A DNA stretch of 12,877 nucleotides from Candidatus Nitrosocosmicus sp. (GTDB lineage Archaea; Thermoproteota; Nitrososphaeria; Nitrososphaerales; Nitrososphaeraceae): the NCBI GenBank assembly GCA_030452275.1, contig JAKDMR010000028.1, positions 1 through 12,877 of the forward strand, in the 5' to 3' direction. The notes beneath the pieces are model-generated. The model worked only from the letters and a program-made list of their open reading frames with translations. It was not told the origin of the DNA and searched no databases. Both the position numbers and the translations under genes were made by a program. Positions within the stretch are counted from its first letter, which is position 1; each line of letters opens with the position of its first letter. Shown piece by piece: positions 5,746-12,877 of this stretch.

Positions 5746-6396
5746 TTAAATAAACCCATTTTTTGGGAATTTCATACCTATGACACGTATGGTTTCATCC
5801 TTCGTAATGGAAAAATTTTTTACAGTATCCCAATTGTCTTCTATCACTTGGCCGACTTTAGGGGAAACAAATTCATGCCATTTCAAATCATTGCTTTTTG
5901 ATTCTTCATTCGGGTTTAAATTCTTGGAGGATAAAACCGATTTATATAAAAGATTTTTTACATTCGTCGACGAGACAACTTGTCTATTAGCTTTAATCGG
6001 ATTAAAACCAAAGAGAGATAACAGAACCCTTTCGGCTCTATCTCCAGTGTAAGTTATAAAAGAATTTTCTTGGATATTAAGAATTATCTTATTTTTTAAT
6101 CTTTTAAATGCTGGGGATACAAATGGTGGAAAGTATTGTATGTATGGAGATAGAAAAGCATAATCCCCAAGAACGTGAATATTTTTGTGATAATTAAAGG
6201 ATTCCAATATCATTTGTTTTCTAATTTCGTAGGAAAATGGGAAACTTCGTGTATTTACTTCTATCCCATCTTTCAAAAACCTTACTGGATAAACATAAAC
6301 ACTGTAATTCTGTAAAAGATTCCGGATAATTAACTCATGCGAAACAGTCAAAGGGTTAATATGTGCTAAAAATATCGCTGCAATTTTTTTTTCCAT
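5746..6396 (-). CDS. Nucleotidyltransferase-fold protein (NMNAT / cytidylyltransferase-like) with altered HxGH motif
   Basis: The 216-residue protein resembles the HxGH nucleotidyltransferases. The N-terminal strand and loop read IFLAHINPLTVSHELI (8-23), in the place of GRFQPFHxGH; the second His (H20) is kept but the preceding Gly is Ser. A second characteristic motif is VVSSTNVKNLL (140-150), matching ISSTxxR with Lys in place of Arg. GDRAERVLLSLFGF (118-131) fits the middle of NMN or pantetheine-phosphate adenylyltransferase-like folds. Adenylyl or cytidylyl transfer to a small phosphorylated substrate is plausible, but the substrate cannot be assigned, and the substitutions leave activity uncertain. 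It follows alba by 32 bp on the same strand and is probably co-transcribed with it. No strong Shine-Dalgarno is seen before the ATG. Confidence 0.65.
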   Translation of the reverse strand: MEKKIAAIFLAHINPLTVSHELIIRNLLQNYSVYVYPVRFLKDGIEVNTRSFPFSYEIRKQMILESFNYHKNIHVLGDYAFLSPYIQYFPPFVSPAFKRLKNKIILNIQENSFITYTGDRAERVLLSLFGFNPIKANRQVVSSTNVKNLLYKSVLSSKNLNPNEESKSNDLKWHEFVSPKVGQVIEDNWDTVKNFSITKDETIRVIGMKFPKNGFI

Positions 6397-6428
6397 AGCA
6401 CAAAGGGAGAAAAAGTAAACTAAAGGTA

Positions 6429-6752
6429 TTAAGAATTTCTTTTTATCTGAATTTCTATTGTCGAAACATTTCTTGTTCTGCCATCCTCAGCTTGAACGGT
6501 TTCAGATCCTATGAGGATATCACCAACAGCATAGCCAGCATTTTCCATTCTCTTTAGTATTATTTGGGATACATCCACAGCTCTACCAATGCTTAAACCA
6601 CGTGCTTTAATAGTTACAGAAGGTTGGTTTGCCAATTGAATAAGTGTTGAAGTTACATAAGCCATCAATGGTTTTTTCCCGATGTATATTGCATCTCTTG
6701 TAGGGCTATTTTCTTTGTTTTGTTGATTAGGTTGTGAGTGTACTTCTGACAT
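6429..6752 (-). CDS. albA: Alba DNA/RNA-binding chromatin protein
   Basis: This 107-residue protein matches Alba, a small dimeric protein that coats double-stranded DNA and also binds RNA in many archaea. After a polar extension of about 20 residues rich in Gln and Asn comes IYIGKKPLMAYVTSTLIQL, whose paired lysines (26-27) are the nucleic-acid contact and the usual acetylation site. ARGLSIGRAVDVSQIILKRM is the conserved second helix. The C-terminal strand contains RTRNVSTIEIQI. A TTG lies just before the ATG, but ATG 6752 is preferred because a TATA-like box about 28 bp upstream predicts transcription starting within a few bases of it. The N-terminal extension is longer than in crenarchaeal Alba. 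It is probably the first gene of a transcript that includes the nucleotidyltransferase-like gene. Confidence 0.92.
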   Translation of the reverse strand: MSEVHSQPNQQNKENSPTRDAIYIGKKPLMAYVTSTLIQLANQPSVTIKARGLSIGRAVDVSQIILKRMENAGYAVGDILIGSETVQAEDGRTRNVSTIEIQIKRNS

Positions 6753-6775
6753 CAATATAAGTAATTCGAGGGGAT

Positions 6776-6784
6776 AATTTAAAT
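6776..6784 (-). promoter_or_regulatory. TATA-like element of alba
   Basis: ATTTAAATT on the minus strand is centred about 28 bp upstream of ATG 6752. It predicts a leader of at most a few bases, and supports the ATG over the TTG one codon upstream. Confidence 0.45.
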
Positions 6785-6825
6785 CTAAGATTTTTTATCA
6801 GTAGGAATAATCTCTTATTAAAACG

Positions 6826-8328
6826 TTATGAAGACTCATCAATAAATTCTTTTATTTTCAAATTAAGTTTGTCATTAGCAATCTTTAAGATATTAGAACG
6901 GTCCTCAAGAATTCCCTCAAATTTATTCATTTTCATACTCATGTATGAAATCATCTCTTTTTGTTCATTTTTATTAGGAGACCCTTTGGTAGTGCGATAT
7001 TCTATTGAATTTTCTGGAGTCAAACTTTGGATTATACTTTGAATCTTTTCTGGAGTTAGATCAGGATTTGAATAGTTAATCAGTCCTAACGCTTTATATA
7101 TATCACTTAATTTTAGTAGATTCAGAGGGATGTTTCCTTTCTTTACTGCATAATCTACTAAAGTACCAATTAATTTGTGAGCCTCCCTAAAAGATATACC
7201 CCCTTTTTTGATAAGCTGTTCTGCAATGTCTAGTGATATAGCGTAGCTTTTAGATGAATCTGTATACATTTTGTTTTTATCGACACTCATTGTAGATATC
7301 ACGCCGACCATAATAGATAAGGACTCTTCAAGTATTGAAGTAAGTTTCCATAACAAAGGTTTTATCTCCTGTAAATCTCTGCTATATCCTGAAGGCAGTC
7401 CTTTCATAATTGTAGATATTGCTACCAATATTCCCTGTACAACGCCAGTCTTTCCACGAATAAGTTCCAGAGGATCAGGATTCTTTTTTTGTGGCATCAC
7501 AGACGAGGATGAACTAAATCGATCGTCCAAGACAACAAAACCAAATTCAGATGTAGACCAAACAATAAAATCCTCTGCTATCTTACACAGGTTTAACATA
7601 CAAATAAGAGAAGCAGAGGCATATTCTAACAACGAATCTCGGGAACTCGTTGCATCTATACTATTATATACAATATCTGAAAACCCTAACATGGAGGACA
7701 CTCTTGCACGATCTATGTTCATGCTGCTTCCTCCGATAGCACAAGCCCCAAGGGGAGAACAATTAATCCTTTTATATGATTCTGAATATCTTTCGAAGTC
7801 TCGGGTTAAAGAAAAACAATATGATAATAAATAATGAGAAAAAACACCCAATTGAGCCTGTTGCATATGAGTGTACATAGGCATTATGGAATCAACATTA
7901 TTGTTTGCCTGCAATACTAATGATTTTATTAATATTAGTATATTAGCACTAATTCGATTTAGATCATCTCGAAGTTTCATTCTAATGTCTAATATTACTT
8001 GGTCATTTCTCGATCTTGCAGTATGCATTTTCCCACCCGAATTGATATCGGTAATTCTTATAATAGCAGATTCTATCAATTCATGAATGTCTTCAGAAGC
8101 GCTATCACCATAGCTGTTTAATGAATCAGAATGGGTCAATAAGTGATCCATACCTTTTAAAATAGCAACTAATTCTTTTTTAGTCAGGATACCAACTTCA
8201 TATAACATTATCACGTGAGCTTGACTTCCCAAGATATCGTAATAAAATAAGTCAGCATCTTCGGCTATTGAGGACAAAAATGATAGAGCTTTGTCATCCA
8301 AATTTCCGCTTGGCCTGGACCTATACAT
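6826..8328 (-). CDS. argH: Argininosuccinate lyase
   Basis: The 500-residue enzyme cleaves argininosuccinate to arginine and fumarate, the last step of arginine synthesis. It belongs to the fumarase/aspartase superfamily. Conserved region 1 is SGGKMHTARSRNDQV (97-111). Region 2 is YTHMQQAQ (152-159), where most relatives have YTHLQxAQP; the final Pro is Leu here. Region 3 is the superfamily signature SSSSSVMPQKKNPDP (272-286), with the catalytic serine loop and lysine/asparagine contacts. The N-terminus YRSRPSGNLDDKALSF is that of archaeal ArgH. The length is slightly above the usual 460-490. The ATG is about 27 bp from a TATA-like box, so the mRNA is likely leaderless. No argG or other arg gene is adjacent, so it stands as an isolated gene. 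Its fumarate product could feed the sdh-linked cycle, but no direct genetic link is implied. Confidence 0.95.
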   Translation of the reverse strand: MYRSRPSGNLDDKALSFLSSIAEDADLFYYDILGSQAHVIMLYEVGILTKKELVAILKGMDHLLTHSDSLNSYGDSASEDIHELIESAIIRITDINSGGKMHTARSRNDQVILDIRMKLRDDLNRISANILILIKSLVLQANNNVDSIMPMYTHMQQAQLGVFSHYLLSYCFSLTRDFERYSESYKRINCSPLGACAIGGSSMNIDRARVSSMLGFSDIVYNSIDATSSRDSLLEYASASLICMLNLCKIAEDFIVWSTSEFGFVVLDDRFSSSSSVMPQKKNPDPLELIRGKTGVVQGILVAISTIMKGLPSGYSRDLQEIKPLLWKLTSILEESLSIMVGVISTMSVDKNKMYTDSSKSYAISLDIAEQLIKKGGISFREAHKLIGTLVDYAVKKGNIPLNLLKLSDIYKALGLINYSNPDLTPEKIQSIIQSLTPENSIEYRTTKGSPNKNEQKEMISYMSMKMNKFEGILEDRSNILKIANDKLNLKIKEFIDESS

Positions 8329-8350
8329 TCAAAAATTTTAATTTAATCGG

Positions 8351-8360
8351 ATATTTTAAC
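8351..8360 (-). promoter_or_regulatory. TATA-like element of argH
   Basis: GTTAAAATAT on the minus strand is centred about 27 bp upstream of ATG 8328, so the mRNA should start at the start codon. The 101-bp gap 8329-8429 holds divergent promoters for argH and the MIP18-family gene. Confidence 0.5.
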
Positions 8361-8411
8361 ATAATAAAATCTATTAGCGAAAAATATTGAATGTAGTAAA
8401 TAATTAATAAA

Positions 8412-8420
8412 TAGGAAGGA
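8412..8420 (+). promoter_or_regulatory. Purine-rich ribosome-binding site of the MIP18-family gene
   Basis: TAGGAAGGA ends 9 bases before ATG 8430. This favours the first ATG over the one at 8439, three codons later (MSQDLQ). Upstream, TAATTAATAAAT at 8401-8412 could act as TATA box for the downstream ATG if the mRNA is leaderless, so the choice of start is open. Confidence 0.35.
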
Positions 8421-8429
8421 AGACAATAT

Positions 8430-8783
8430 ATGTTAATCATGTCTCAAGATTTACAACTAACTAGACGTCTAATATTTGATGAACTTACAAAAATAGTGGA
8501 CCCAGAAATTGGAGTTTCCATAATGGAGTTAGAATTGATAGACAAGGTAGACATCGATAAAGGAAAAGTTGATGTCGATTTACATCTTACAAGTCCATTC
8601 TGTCCAGCAGTATTTGGATTTAAAATAGCACAAGATGTAAGAGACAATATTTTCAAAGTTGAAGGCATCAATGATGTAAAAGTAAATGTAAGCAATCACT
8701 TCATGGCAGAAGCGATAAACAAGCAGGTAAATGAAAGTAAAAAACCTTCAGAAAAACAAGATGAGAAAAAGAGTGAGAAATAG
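8430..8783 (+). CDS. MIP18/DUF59 family Fe-S cluster assembly protein
   Basis: The 117-residue protein carries a DUF59/MIP18 domain, found in SufT, PaaD and eukaryotic CIA2, which help insert Fe-S clusters into target proteins. The key features are VDPEIGVSIMELELID (about 23-38), matching the DPExGxxIxxLGLI core, and LTSPFCPA (53-60) with the conserved cysteine C58. The usual GLI is ELELI here. After residue 95 comes a charged Lys/Glu/Ser tail with little structure expected. The gene is divergent from argH and converges on sdhB, an enzyme subunit with three Fe-S clusters. A functional link is possible but not shown by the sequence. It may start at 8439 instead of 8430. Function in cluster transfer is inferred from family. 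Confidence 0.85.
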   Translation: MLIMSQDLQLTRRLIFDELTKIVDPEIGVSIMELELIDKVDIDKGKVDVDLHLTSPFCPAVFGFKIAQDVRDNIFKVEGINDVKVNVSNHFMAEAINKQVNESKKPSEKQDEKKSEK

Positions 8784-8812
8784 CCTGTTGCCAGGTAATT
8801 AATGATTTTTTT
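8784..8812 (+). terminator. Stem-loop and T-run after the MIP18-family gene
   Basis: Directly after the TAG, CCTG-TTGC-CAGG can form a 4-bp stem, followed about 10 bases later by seven T residues (8806-8812) that end where sdhB, on the other strand, terminates. Archaeal termination mainly needs the T-run. The stem is short and may be incidental. Confidence 0.4.
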
Positions 8813-9589
8813 CTATTCCTCTTTTGACCTTAAAGTCGCAATTTTTTTATCATTTTTTGTAATTCCGATCAGATGACCCTTAAGAAGCTGAATCCCTAAG
8901 GCCGGGTCAACTCCTTTAGGGCATACACTACTGCAAGAACCCGCAAAATGGCATCTCCAAATTCCGTGTCTCTCATCAATTATGTTGAATCGAGATGGCT
9001 CGCCAGTATCTCTATTGTCTGCCGTATATCGATAAGCCTGAGACAAAGCCTGAGGTCCTGGAAACTTTGTATCCGTTGCTACTGTAGGACATGCAGAATA
9101 ACATAAACCGCATTTAATACAATAGGAAAATTGCAAATACTTGTCTACATCTTCTGGAGTTTGTTTAAATTCAACCAAGTCATCGTTTTTTACAACATCA
9201 ATGGGCACCCTTTCATTTTGTATATAAGGTTCGATCTTTTTATGATGAGCAAAGAATTCCGTAAAATCTGTGACCAAGTCTCTTATCCTTGGGAAATTAG
9301 GTAGGGGATCACAAACAATTGTTTGGTCATTTAGTTCAGATATTTTTGTATAACATGCTAATCGGGGCCTGCCATTTATTTTCATTCCGCATGAACCGCA
9401 AGAAGCCATTCTGCATGAATATCTAATTCCTAAACTACTATCAGAATAACTTTTGGCATCTAATAATGCATCCAAAACCGTAGTCCATCGTTTTACGGAC
9501 ACATCAAATTCGTCATAATGTGGAGACTCTTCTTTGTTATAATTAGTTCTATATACTTTTAATTTTATTTTTTTAGTTTCTTCACTCAT
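8813..9589 (-). CDS. sdhB: Succinate dehydrogenase iron-sulfur subunit SdhB
   Basis: SdhB passes electrons from the flavoprotein to quinone in complex II at the inner face of the membrane. All cluster ligands are present (numbering from the ATG at 9601). The [2Fe-2S] ligands are C63, C68, C71 and C83 in SCRMASCGSCG...LAC. CIKCGLCYSAC (161-171) holds the CxxCxxCxxxC ligands. CHFAGSCSSVCP (217-228) completes the [4Fe-4S] and [3Fe-4S] sites as in E. coli SdhB. Two starts exist, at 9601 and 9589 (MSEETKK). A TATA-like GATATAAAA lies 22 bp upstream of 9589 but only about 10 bp upstream of 9601, so 9589 is preferred, giving 258 residues. It is the last gene of the sdhACDB group, 81 bp after sdhD, and may have an internal promoter of its own. 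Confidence 0.95.
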   Translation of the reverse strand: MSEETKKIKLKVYRTNYNKEESPHYDEFDVSVKRWTTVLDALLDAKSYSDSSLGIRYSCRMASCGSCGMKINGRPRLACYTKISELNDQTIVCDPLPNFPRIRDLVTDFTEFFAHHKKIEPYIQNERVPIDVVKNDDLVEFKQTPEDVDKYLQFSYCIKCGLCYSACPTVATDTKFPGPQALSQAYRYTADNRDTGEPSRFNIIDERHGIWRCHFAGSCSSVCPKGVDPALGIQLLKGHLIGITKNDKKIATLRSKEE

Positions 9590-9606
9590 TCTTATCCACA
9601 TATGTT

Positions 9607-9615
9607 TTTTATATC
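9607..9615 (-). promoter_or_regulatory. Possible internal promoter of sdhB
   Basis: GATATAAAA on the minus strand lies 22-24 bp upstream of the second ATG of sdhB, inside the 81-bp sdhD-sdhB gap. If used, it would give a nearly leaderless sdhB mRNA separate from the sdhACD transcript. Confidence 0.4.
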
Positions 9616-9682
9616 ATATTCAAGTTTAACAATCATAATTGGTGTAAAAGATGACCAGGGTATAAAATTTTCTTGATACATA

Positions 9683-10042
9683 TTATAATTGACTCCCAAT
9701 AATAATTGTTCTTGTACCATATGCTATAACCCCAATCATTGCGGCCAGCACCAATATAGTTATTGTGGACTCCCACCATTGATTTTGTTTAAGTTCTAAT
9801 AAAATAATTCTCAAGCCGTTAAATCCATGAATGGAGATAAAAACAAGGATTAATTCCAACAGTATAACATAGTATATGTTATGATAATTAGCTACTACGT
9901 TATGAAATTCTAAACTTTCGTTAAATGACATACCCATACCAATTCTAAATAATATATGAATTGCTACAAAGAATACGGCACATATCCCAGTCAAATAATG
10001 AATTTTCATTATTTGACTTTCGCGTAATTTTAATAACGGCAT
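9683..10042 (-). CDS. sdhD: Succinate dehydrogenase membrane subunit SdhD
   Basis: This small membrane subunit anchors complex II and shapes the heme b and quinone sites together with SdhC. Three hydrophobic segments are visible (numbering from the TTG at 10054): about 20-38 (LTGICAVFFVAIHILF), 60-79 (IYYVILLELILVFISIHGF) and 97-114 (TITILVLAAMIGVIAYG). H76 in ISIHGFNGLRII occupies the position of the heme-ligating histidine of other SdhD proteins. The start is ATG 10042 or TTG 10054; the ATG is chosen because the GGAG before the TTG leaves only a 1-base spacer. It lies 46-58 bp after sdhC. The name SdhD rests on position and topology, since sequences of this subunit are poorly conserved. Confidence 0.82.
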   Translation of the reverse strand: MPLLKLRESQIMKIHYLTGICAVFFVAIHILFRIGMGMSFNESLEFHNVVANYHNIYYVILLELILVFISIHGFNGLRIILLELKQNQWWESTITILVLAAMIGVIAYGTRTIIIGSQL

Positions 10043-10100
10043 TCTAGATTTCAAGCTCCATAAAATATTTCAAACTGCTAAAGGTGTTTGTCATGTCCAA

Positions 10101-10586
10101 TCAGTTCACATCTCCAAACATAACCATACCACCATACAACATGGCAATCGTTGCTAATAACAGGGCAACCCATATACCAGATTTTTGCTTATAATTCAAA
10201 GAAGTTGCATCATATGGATAATCCGGCCGTCCTGGTCTACCTATGCCTATTCCAGACTCGGTAAAAATAAGTCGTAATCCATTAACTGTATGAAAAGTGC
10301 TTGCACCTATAACCAACAATAGAAATATGTGGCCTCCTGTTGTCTGGGTCAACTCTAGCATACTATTCCAAGCATTAATCCCATTTACTAGTGAGCTGGT
10401 TTCATATATATGCCCTATAAAGTAAATTAACAAACCGACTCCTGTTAAACGTTGCAACCAATAAGATACTCTTTCCCAACCATATCTAGTAGGGTTCAAC
10501 CAGCCCATTAATCCTTCACGTCCAGATTTGATCCTAATGTCGCCACCTGTACTAGAATTATTCTCACTATTAGGTTTTATACCCAT
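10101..10586 (-). CDS. sdhC: Succinate dehydrogenase cytochrome b subunit SdhC
   Basis: The 161-residue membrane subunit begins with a soluble stretch of about 40 residues, then has three membrane helices at about 46-62 (LTGVGLLIYFIGHIY), 86-107 (HIFLLLVIGASTFHTVNGL) and 137-157 (GIWVALLLATIAMLYGG). RVSYWLQRLTGVG (39-51) corresponds to the SxxxRxTG quinone-site motif of SdhC. H99 in FHTVNGLRLIF is the expected axial heme ligand. Further histidines H59 and H86 lie at the ends of helices. The ATG directly follows the TAA of sdhA with no base between, so translation is probably coupled. The loop GIGIGRPGRPDYPYD (112-126) between helices 2 and 3 is glycine- and proline-rich. Assignment as SdhC rests on these motifs and on gene order. 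Confidence 0.88.
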   Translation of the reverse strand: MGIKPNSENNSSTGGDIRIKSGREGLMGWLNPTRYGWERVSYWLQRLTGVGLLIYFIGHIYETSSLVNGINAWNSMLELTQTTGGHIFLLLVIGASTFHTVNGLRLIFTESGIGIGRPGRPDYPYDATSLNYKQKSGIWVALLLATIAMLYGGMVMFGDVN

Positions 10587-12305
10587 TTAGTATTTCCTCT
10601 CCACTGGTGCATATCGAGTAAATACGACCGGATGCCATTCCATCCTAGGTTCCCTGTCACCATTATAATATGCAAGAGTATGTTTTAAAAAGTTATTATC
10701 ATCGCGGTTGGGATAATCAATTCTTGCATGAGCTCCTCTAGATTCGCGTCTATTTATTGCACCCATCAATACTATTTCGGCAACTCGCATCATGGAATCT
10801 ATCTCCATTACATTGATGAAATTTGTATTGTATTCTTTTGCTTGATCATCAACGTGTTTCCAACTTAACGATTTAAGACTACGAATTCTTTTTAACCCCT
10901 CTAAAAGATCATTTTCATTTCTGTAAACATAAGATCTTTCATCCATAGTATCAGTCAGATTCTTTCTAATTTCATAAGGATTTGCATCTCCACGACCTCT
11001 AAATATCCCATCATAGATTCTCTTTTCTTCCATCAAAAATTGATGACTATCCGTACTTGGAAAGGTATTCTTTTTACTTAACGCGTGATTGGCAGCCAAT
11101 TCTCCAGTAATAGCACCCCATACCAGACATTCAGAAGTAGAATTTGCCCCCAATCGATTCGCTCCATGAGTGCTATTACATGAAGCCTCACCAGCTACCC
11201 ATAGTCCATCATATTCAGTAGCACCATCCACATTAGAATGGATGCCACCCATCATATAATGACACACAGGTCTCACTTCGATAGGTTCATCAATTACGTC
11301 TATCCCAGAAAATTTAATTCCAATTTCTCTGATTCCTGCAAGTTTTTCTTTAATTCTTTCTGCACCTAGATGGGTTAGATCTAATTTAAGACAATCTGCA
11401 CCTGTAACATGTTTAAACCCTCTCCCTGCCTGAATTTCAGTTATCATAGAACGAGACACCACATCCCTTGGAGCAAGTTCCAATTTTTCGCCTGCATAGT
11501 TTTTCATAAACCGTTCCTCTTCAGAGTTAATCAAATATCCCCCCTCTCCCCGTGCTCCTTCAGTAATCAAGATTCCAGATGGCAAAATACCCGTAGGATG
11601 GAATTGAACAAATTCCATATCCTTTAAAGCCATGCCAGCACGGTATGCCATATCTAGACCATCTGGAGTAGAAGAATAAGCATAGGTAGAGAAGCTATAG
11701 ATTCTGCCTGCGCCTCCAGTACAAATTATGCCTGAGGGGGCAACGACCTTTATAAAATTGCCATTTTTCATCTCTATGCAAGTAAATCCTTGAAAGGTAT
11801 TCCCTTCATGAAGGATGGAAGTACAGAACCATTCATTAAAGAAAAAAATATTATCATATTTAAGACAGGTATCATAGAGCGTCTGCATCTCGTAAAATCC
11901 CACTTTATCCTGAGCATAAGTAGCCCTTGGAAAAGAATAGCCACCAAATTTCCGTTGATCGATTCTTCCATTATCCCGTCTCGACCAGGGCATTCCCCAT
12001 CTATCCAGTTGTATTATTTCTGATGGAACCGCATTTACAAGCCTTTCTGCAACATCTTGATCTGCTAAAAAATCACTACCTTTAATAGTATCATATATGT
12101 GCGACTCTATGTTATCACCTTCGTTTTCATAGAGTACAGCAGCTGTGCCTCCTTCAGCAGATACAGAATGAGAACGCATTACTTGAACTTTTGACAGAAC
12201 AGCAATTTTTAGATTCTTGTTTTTCGAGGCTGCAGTAATAGCAGCCCTGAGTCCTGCCAGGCCGGATCCTACTATAAGTATATCGTAAGAAAGAGTTTCC
12301 GTCAA
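10587..12305 (-). CDS. sdhA: Succinate dehydrogenase flavoprotein subunit SdhA
   Basis: SdhA oxidises succinate to fumarate with covalently bound FAD, linking the citric acid cycle to the quinone pool. The dinucleotide fold is DILIVGSGLAGLRAAITAA (8-26). RSHSVSAEGGT (44-54) contains H46, the expected covalent FAD attachment. HPTG (236-239), TEGARGEGG (248-256) and RPVCHYMMGGI (345-355) carry the substrate-binding His and Arg residues. GANRLGANS (381-389) is the C-terminal FAD contact. The length of 572 is typical. The start is TTG (12305): no in-frame ATG lies before the FAD motif, and an in-frame TGA stops the frame a short way upstream. A weak TATA-like ATTTAGATAT lies at 12321-12330. It leads the sdhACDB group and is followed without a gap by sdhC. 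A fumarate reductase role cannot be told apart by sequence alone. Confidence 0.96.
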   Translation of the reverse strand: MTETLSYDILIVGSGLAGLRAAITAASKNKNLKIAVLSKVQVMRSHSVSAEGGTAAVLYENEGDNIESHIYDTIKGSDFLADQDVAERLVNAVPSEIIQLDRWGMPWSRRDNGRIDQRKFGGYSFPRATYAQDKVGFYEMQTLYDTCLKYDNIFFFNEWFCTSILHEGNTFQGFTCIEMKNGNFIKVVAPSGIICTGGAGRIYSFSTYAYSSTPDGLDMAYRAGMALKDMEFVQFHPTGILPSGILITEGARGEGGYLINSEEERFMKNYAGEKLELAPRDVVSRSMITEIQAGRGFKHVTGADCLKLDLTHLGAERIKEKLAGIREIGIKFSGIDVIDEPIEVRPVCHYMMGGIHSNVDGATEYDGLWVAGEASCNSTHGANRLGANSTSECLVWGAITGELAANHALSKKNTFPSTDSHQFLMEEKRIYDGIFRGRGDANPYEIRKNLTDTMDERSYVYRNENDLLEGLKRIRSLKSLSWKHVDDQAKEYNTNFINVMEIDSMMRVAEIVLMGAINRRESRGAHARIDYPNRDDNNFLKHTLAYYNGDREPRMEWHPVVFTRYAPVERKY

Positions 12306-12471
12306 ATACTTTATCTCATGATATCTAAATCAAGTCAATAATAAATTCTTTCTAATAATTAATCACAAGTTTTTATGGTGTCTGTTATTTATTATCAATT
12401 TTTAATACGATTGTATAAATATGAAATTCAAGAATAAAAACACAAGTAATCATATTGATGGATTTCATTTA

Positions 12472-12825
12472 TTAGGATTGGGTTTTTTGTAGCAGACTAT
12501 CCAATCCCTTTTCGCCAACCGCACCAACTGCTCTATCTACTGCATTACCGCCTACAAACATTACAAATGTGGGTATTGCATACACTTCCAGACGCATTGC
12601 TATTGATTGATTGTCATCGACGTTTAATCTACCGAATTTGACTTTATCAATGTATTTTTTGGAAAGTTTATCAAATATTGGGAGCATAAATTGGCATGGG
12701 CCACACCATGTTGCCCAGAAATCGACCAAGATGAACTTGTTATCAGATATAAAGTGTTCAAAATTATTCTCCGATAATTCTACTATAGTATTAGAAGAAG
12801 AGGTAGATCCTGATTCGTTAGTCAT
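12472..12825 (-). CDS. trxA: Thioredoxin
   Basis: This 117-residue protein is a classical thioredoxin, a cytosolic disulfide reductant. The active site is FWATWCGPCQFMLP (36-49) with C41 and C44. The cis-proline loop is AIPTFVMF (83-90). VDFWATW and KFGRLNVDDN (63-72) match the family's beta strands. The N-terminal 14 residues (MTNESGSTSSSNTI) form a short polar extension before the fold; no signal peptide or membrane segment is present. The ATG is preceded by a TATA-like box about 32 bp upstream, giving a leader of about 5 bases. It lies 166 bp upstream of sdhA on the same strand, with no overlap or evident shared function. Confidence 0.95.
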   Translation of the reverse strand: MTNESGSTSSSNTIVELSENNFEHFISDNKFILVDFWATWCGPCQFMLPIFDKLSKKYIDKVKFGRLNVDDNQSIAMRLEVYAIPTFVMFVGGNAVDRAVGAVGEKGLDSLLQKTQS

Positions 12826-12852
12826 TTTTACGGATAATCTATATTAATATTT

Positions 12853-12862
12853 GATATATAAG
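12853..12862 (-). promoter_or_regulatory. TATA box of the thioredoxin gene
   Basis: CTTATATATC on the minus strand is a strong archaeal TATA match centred about 32 bp upstream of ATG 12825. It predicts transcription start near 12831. Between it and the gene is a short palindrome ATATTAATAT (12841-12850). Confidence 0.5.
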
Positions 12863-12877
12863 ACTTTACGATCAAGA

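Noticed and set aside
7271..7834. Long + strand frame of 187 codons opposite argH.
   Set aside because: It is the antisense shadow of a clearly conserved argininosuccinate lyase and shows no family motif.
12421..12492. A 23-codon + strand ATG frame (MKFKNKNTSN...) in the trx-sdhA gap.
   Set aside because: Too short, overlaps the 3' end of thioredoxin on the other strand, and lacks a convincing promoter at the right distance. The rest of the 166-bp gap 12306-12471 shows only AT-rich sequence.
12841..12862. Palindromic AT-rich stretch ATATTAATAT upstream of thioredoxin as an operator.
   Set aside because: Such AT palindromes are expected by chance in this AT-rich DNA and it overlaps the promoter; there is no second copy to support a specific site.

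Overview
The window reads as archaeal chromosome, most likely from an AT-rich member of the Thaumarchaeota/Nitrososphaerota. This is an inference from gene content, not a species call. Supporting signs are an Alba chromatin protein, a tRNA that appears to carry a short non-canonical intron, and repeated TATA-like boxes about 26 bp upstream of start codons. That spacing implies leaderless or nearly leaderless mRNAs. Start codons include ATG, GTG, TTG and probably ATT. No phage, transposon, CRISPR array or rRNA is visible.

Left part (1-4725): an open frame enters from the left edge and runs antisense through a tRNA-Gln(TTG) gene. Next come four genes that look like surface-sugar metabolism: a DUF354 GT-B-fold protein, a degenerate NDP-sugar dehydrogenase on the + strand, a left-handed beta-helix N-acetyltransferase with the WbpD/WlbB-type TND.YP motif, and a Gfo/Idh/MocA oxidoreductase of the WbpB/WlbA type. 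Together they recall the pathway to UDP-2,3-diacetamido-uronic acids. The DegT-type aminotransferase (WbpE) and a catalytically complete dehydrogenase are not in the window, so the pathway is incomplete here or finished elsewhere.

Middle part (4777-8783): housekeeping genes. They are a class IV branched-chain aminotransferase (ilvE), a nucleotidyltransferase-fold protein with an altered HxGH motif, Alba, argininosuccinate lyase (argH), and, divergent from argH, a MIP18/DUF59 Fe-S assembly protein.

Right part (8813-12825): a complete succinate dehydrogenase operon on the minus strand in the order sdhA-sdhC-sdhD-sdhB, with thioredoxin upstream. The flavoprotein, the three Fe-S clusters and the two heme-binding membrane subunits all keep their expected residues, so complex II should be functional. 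The Fe-S assembly gene converges on the end of sdhB.

The most unusual points are: the probable ATT start and missing catalytic cysteine of the NDP-sugar dehydrogenase homologue; an in-phase A_AAA_AAC heptamer near its 3' end that leads into a long open -1 frame; and the tRNA-Gln with a 16-nt insertion between acceptor stem and D-arm, overlapped antisense by an open frame. I found no clear evidence of a wholly new system.
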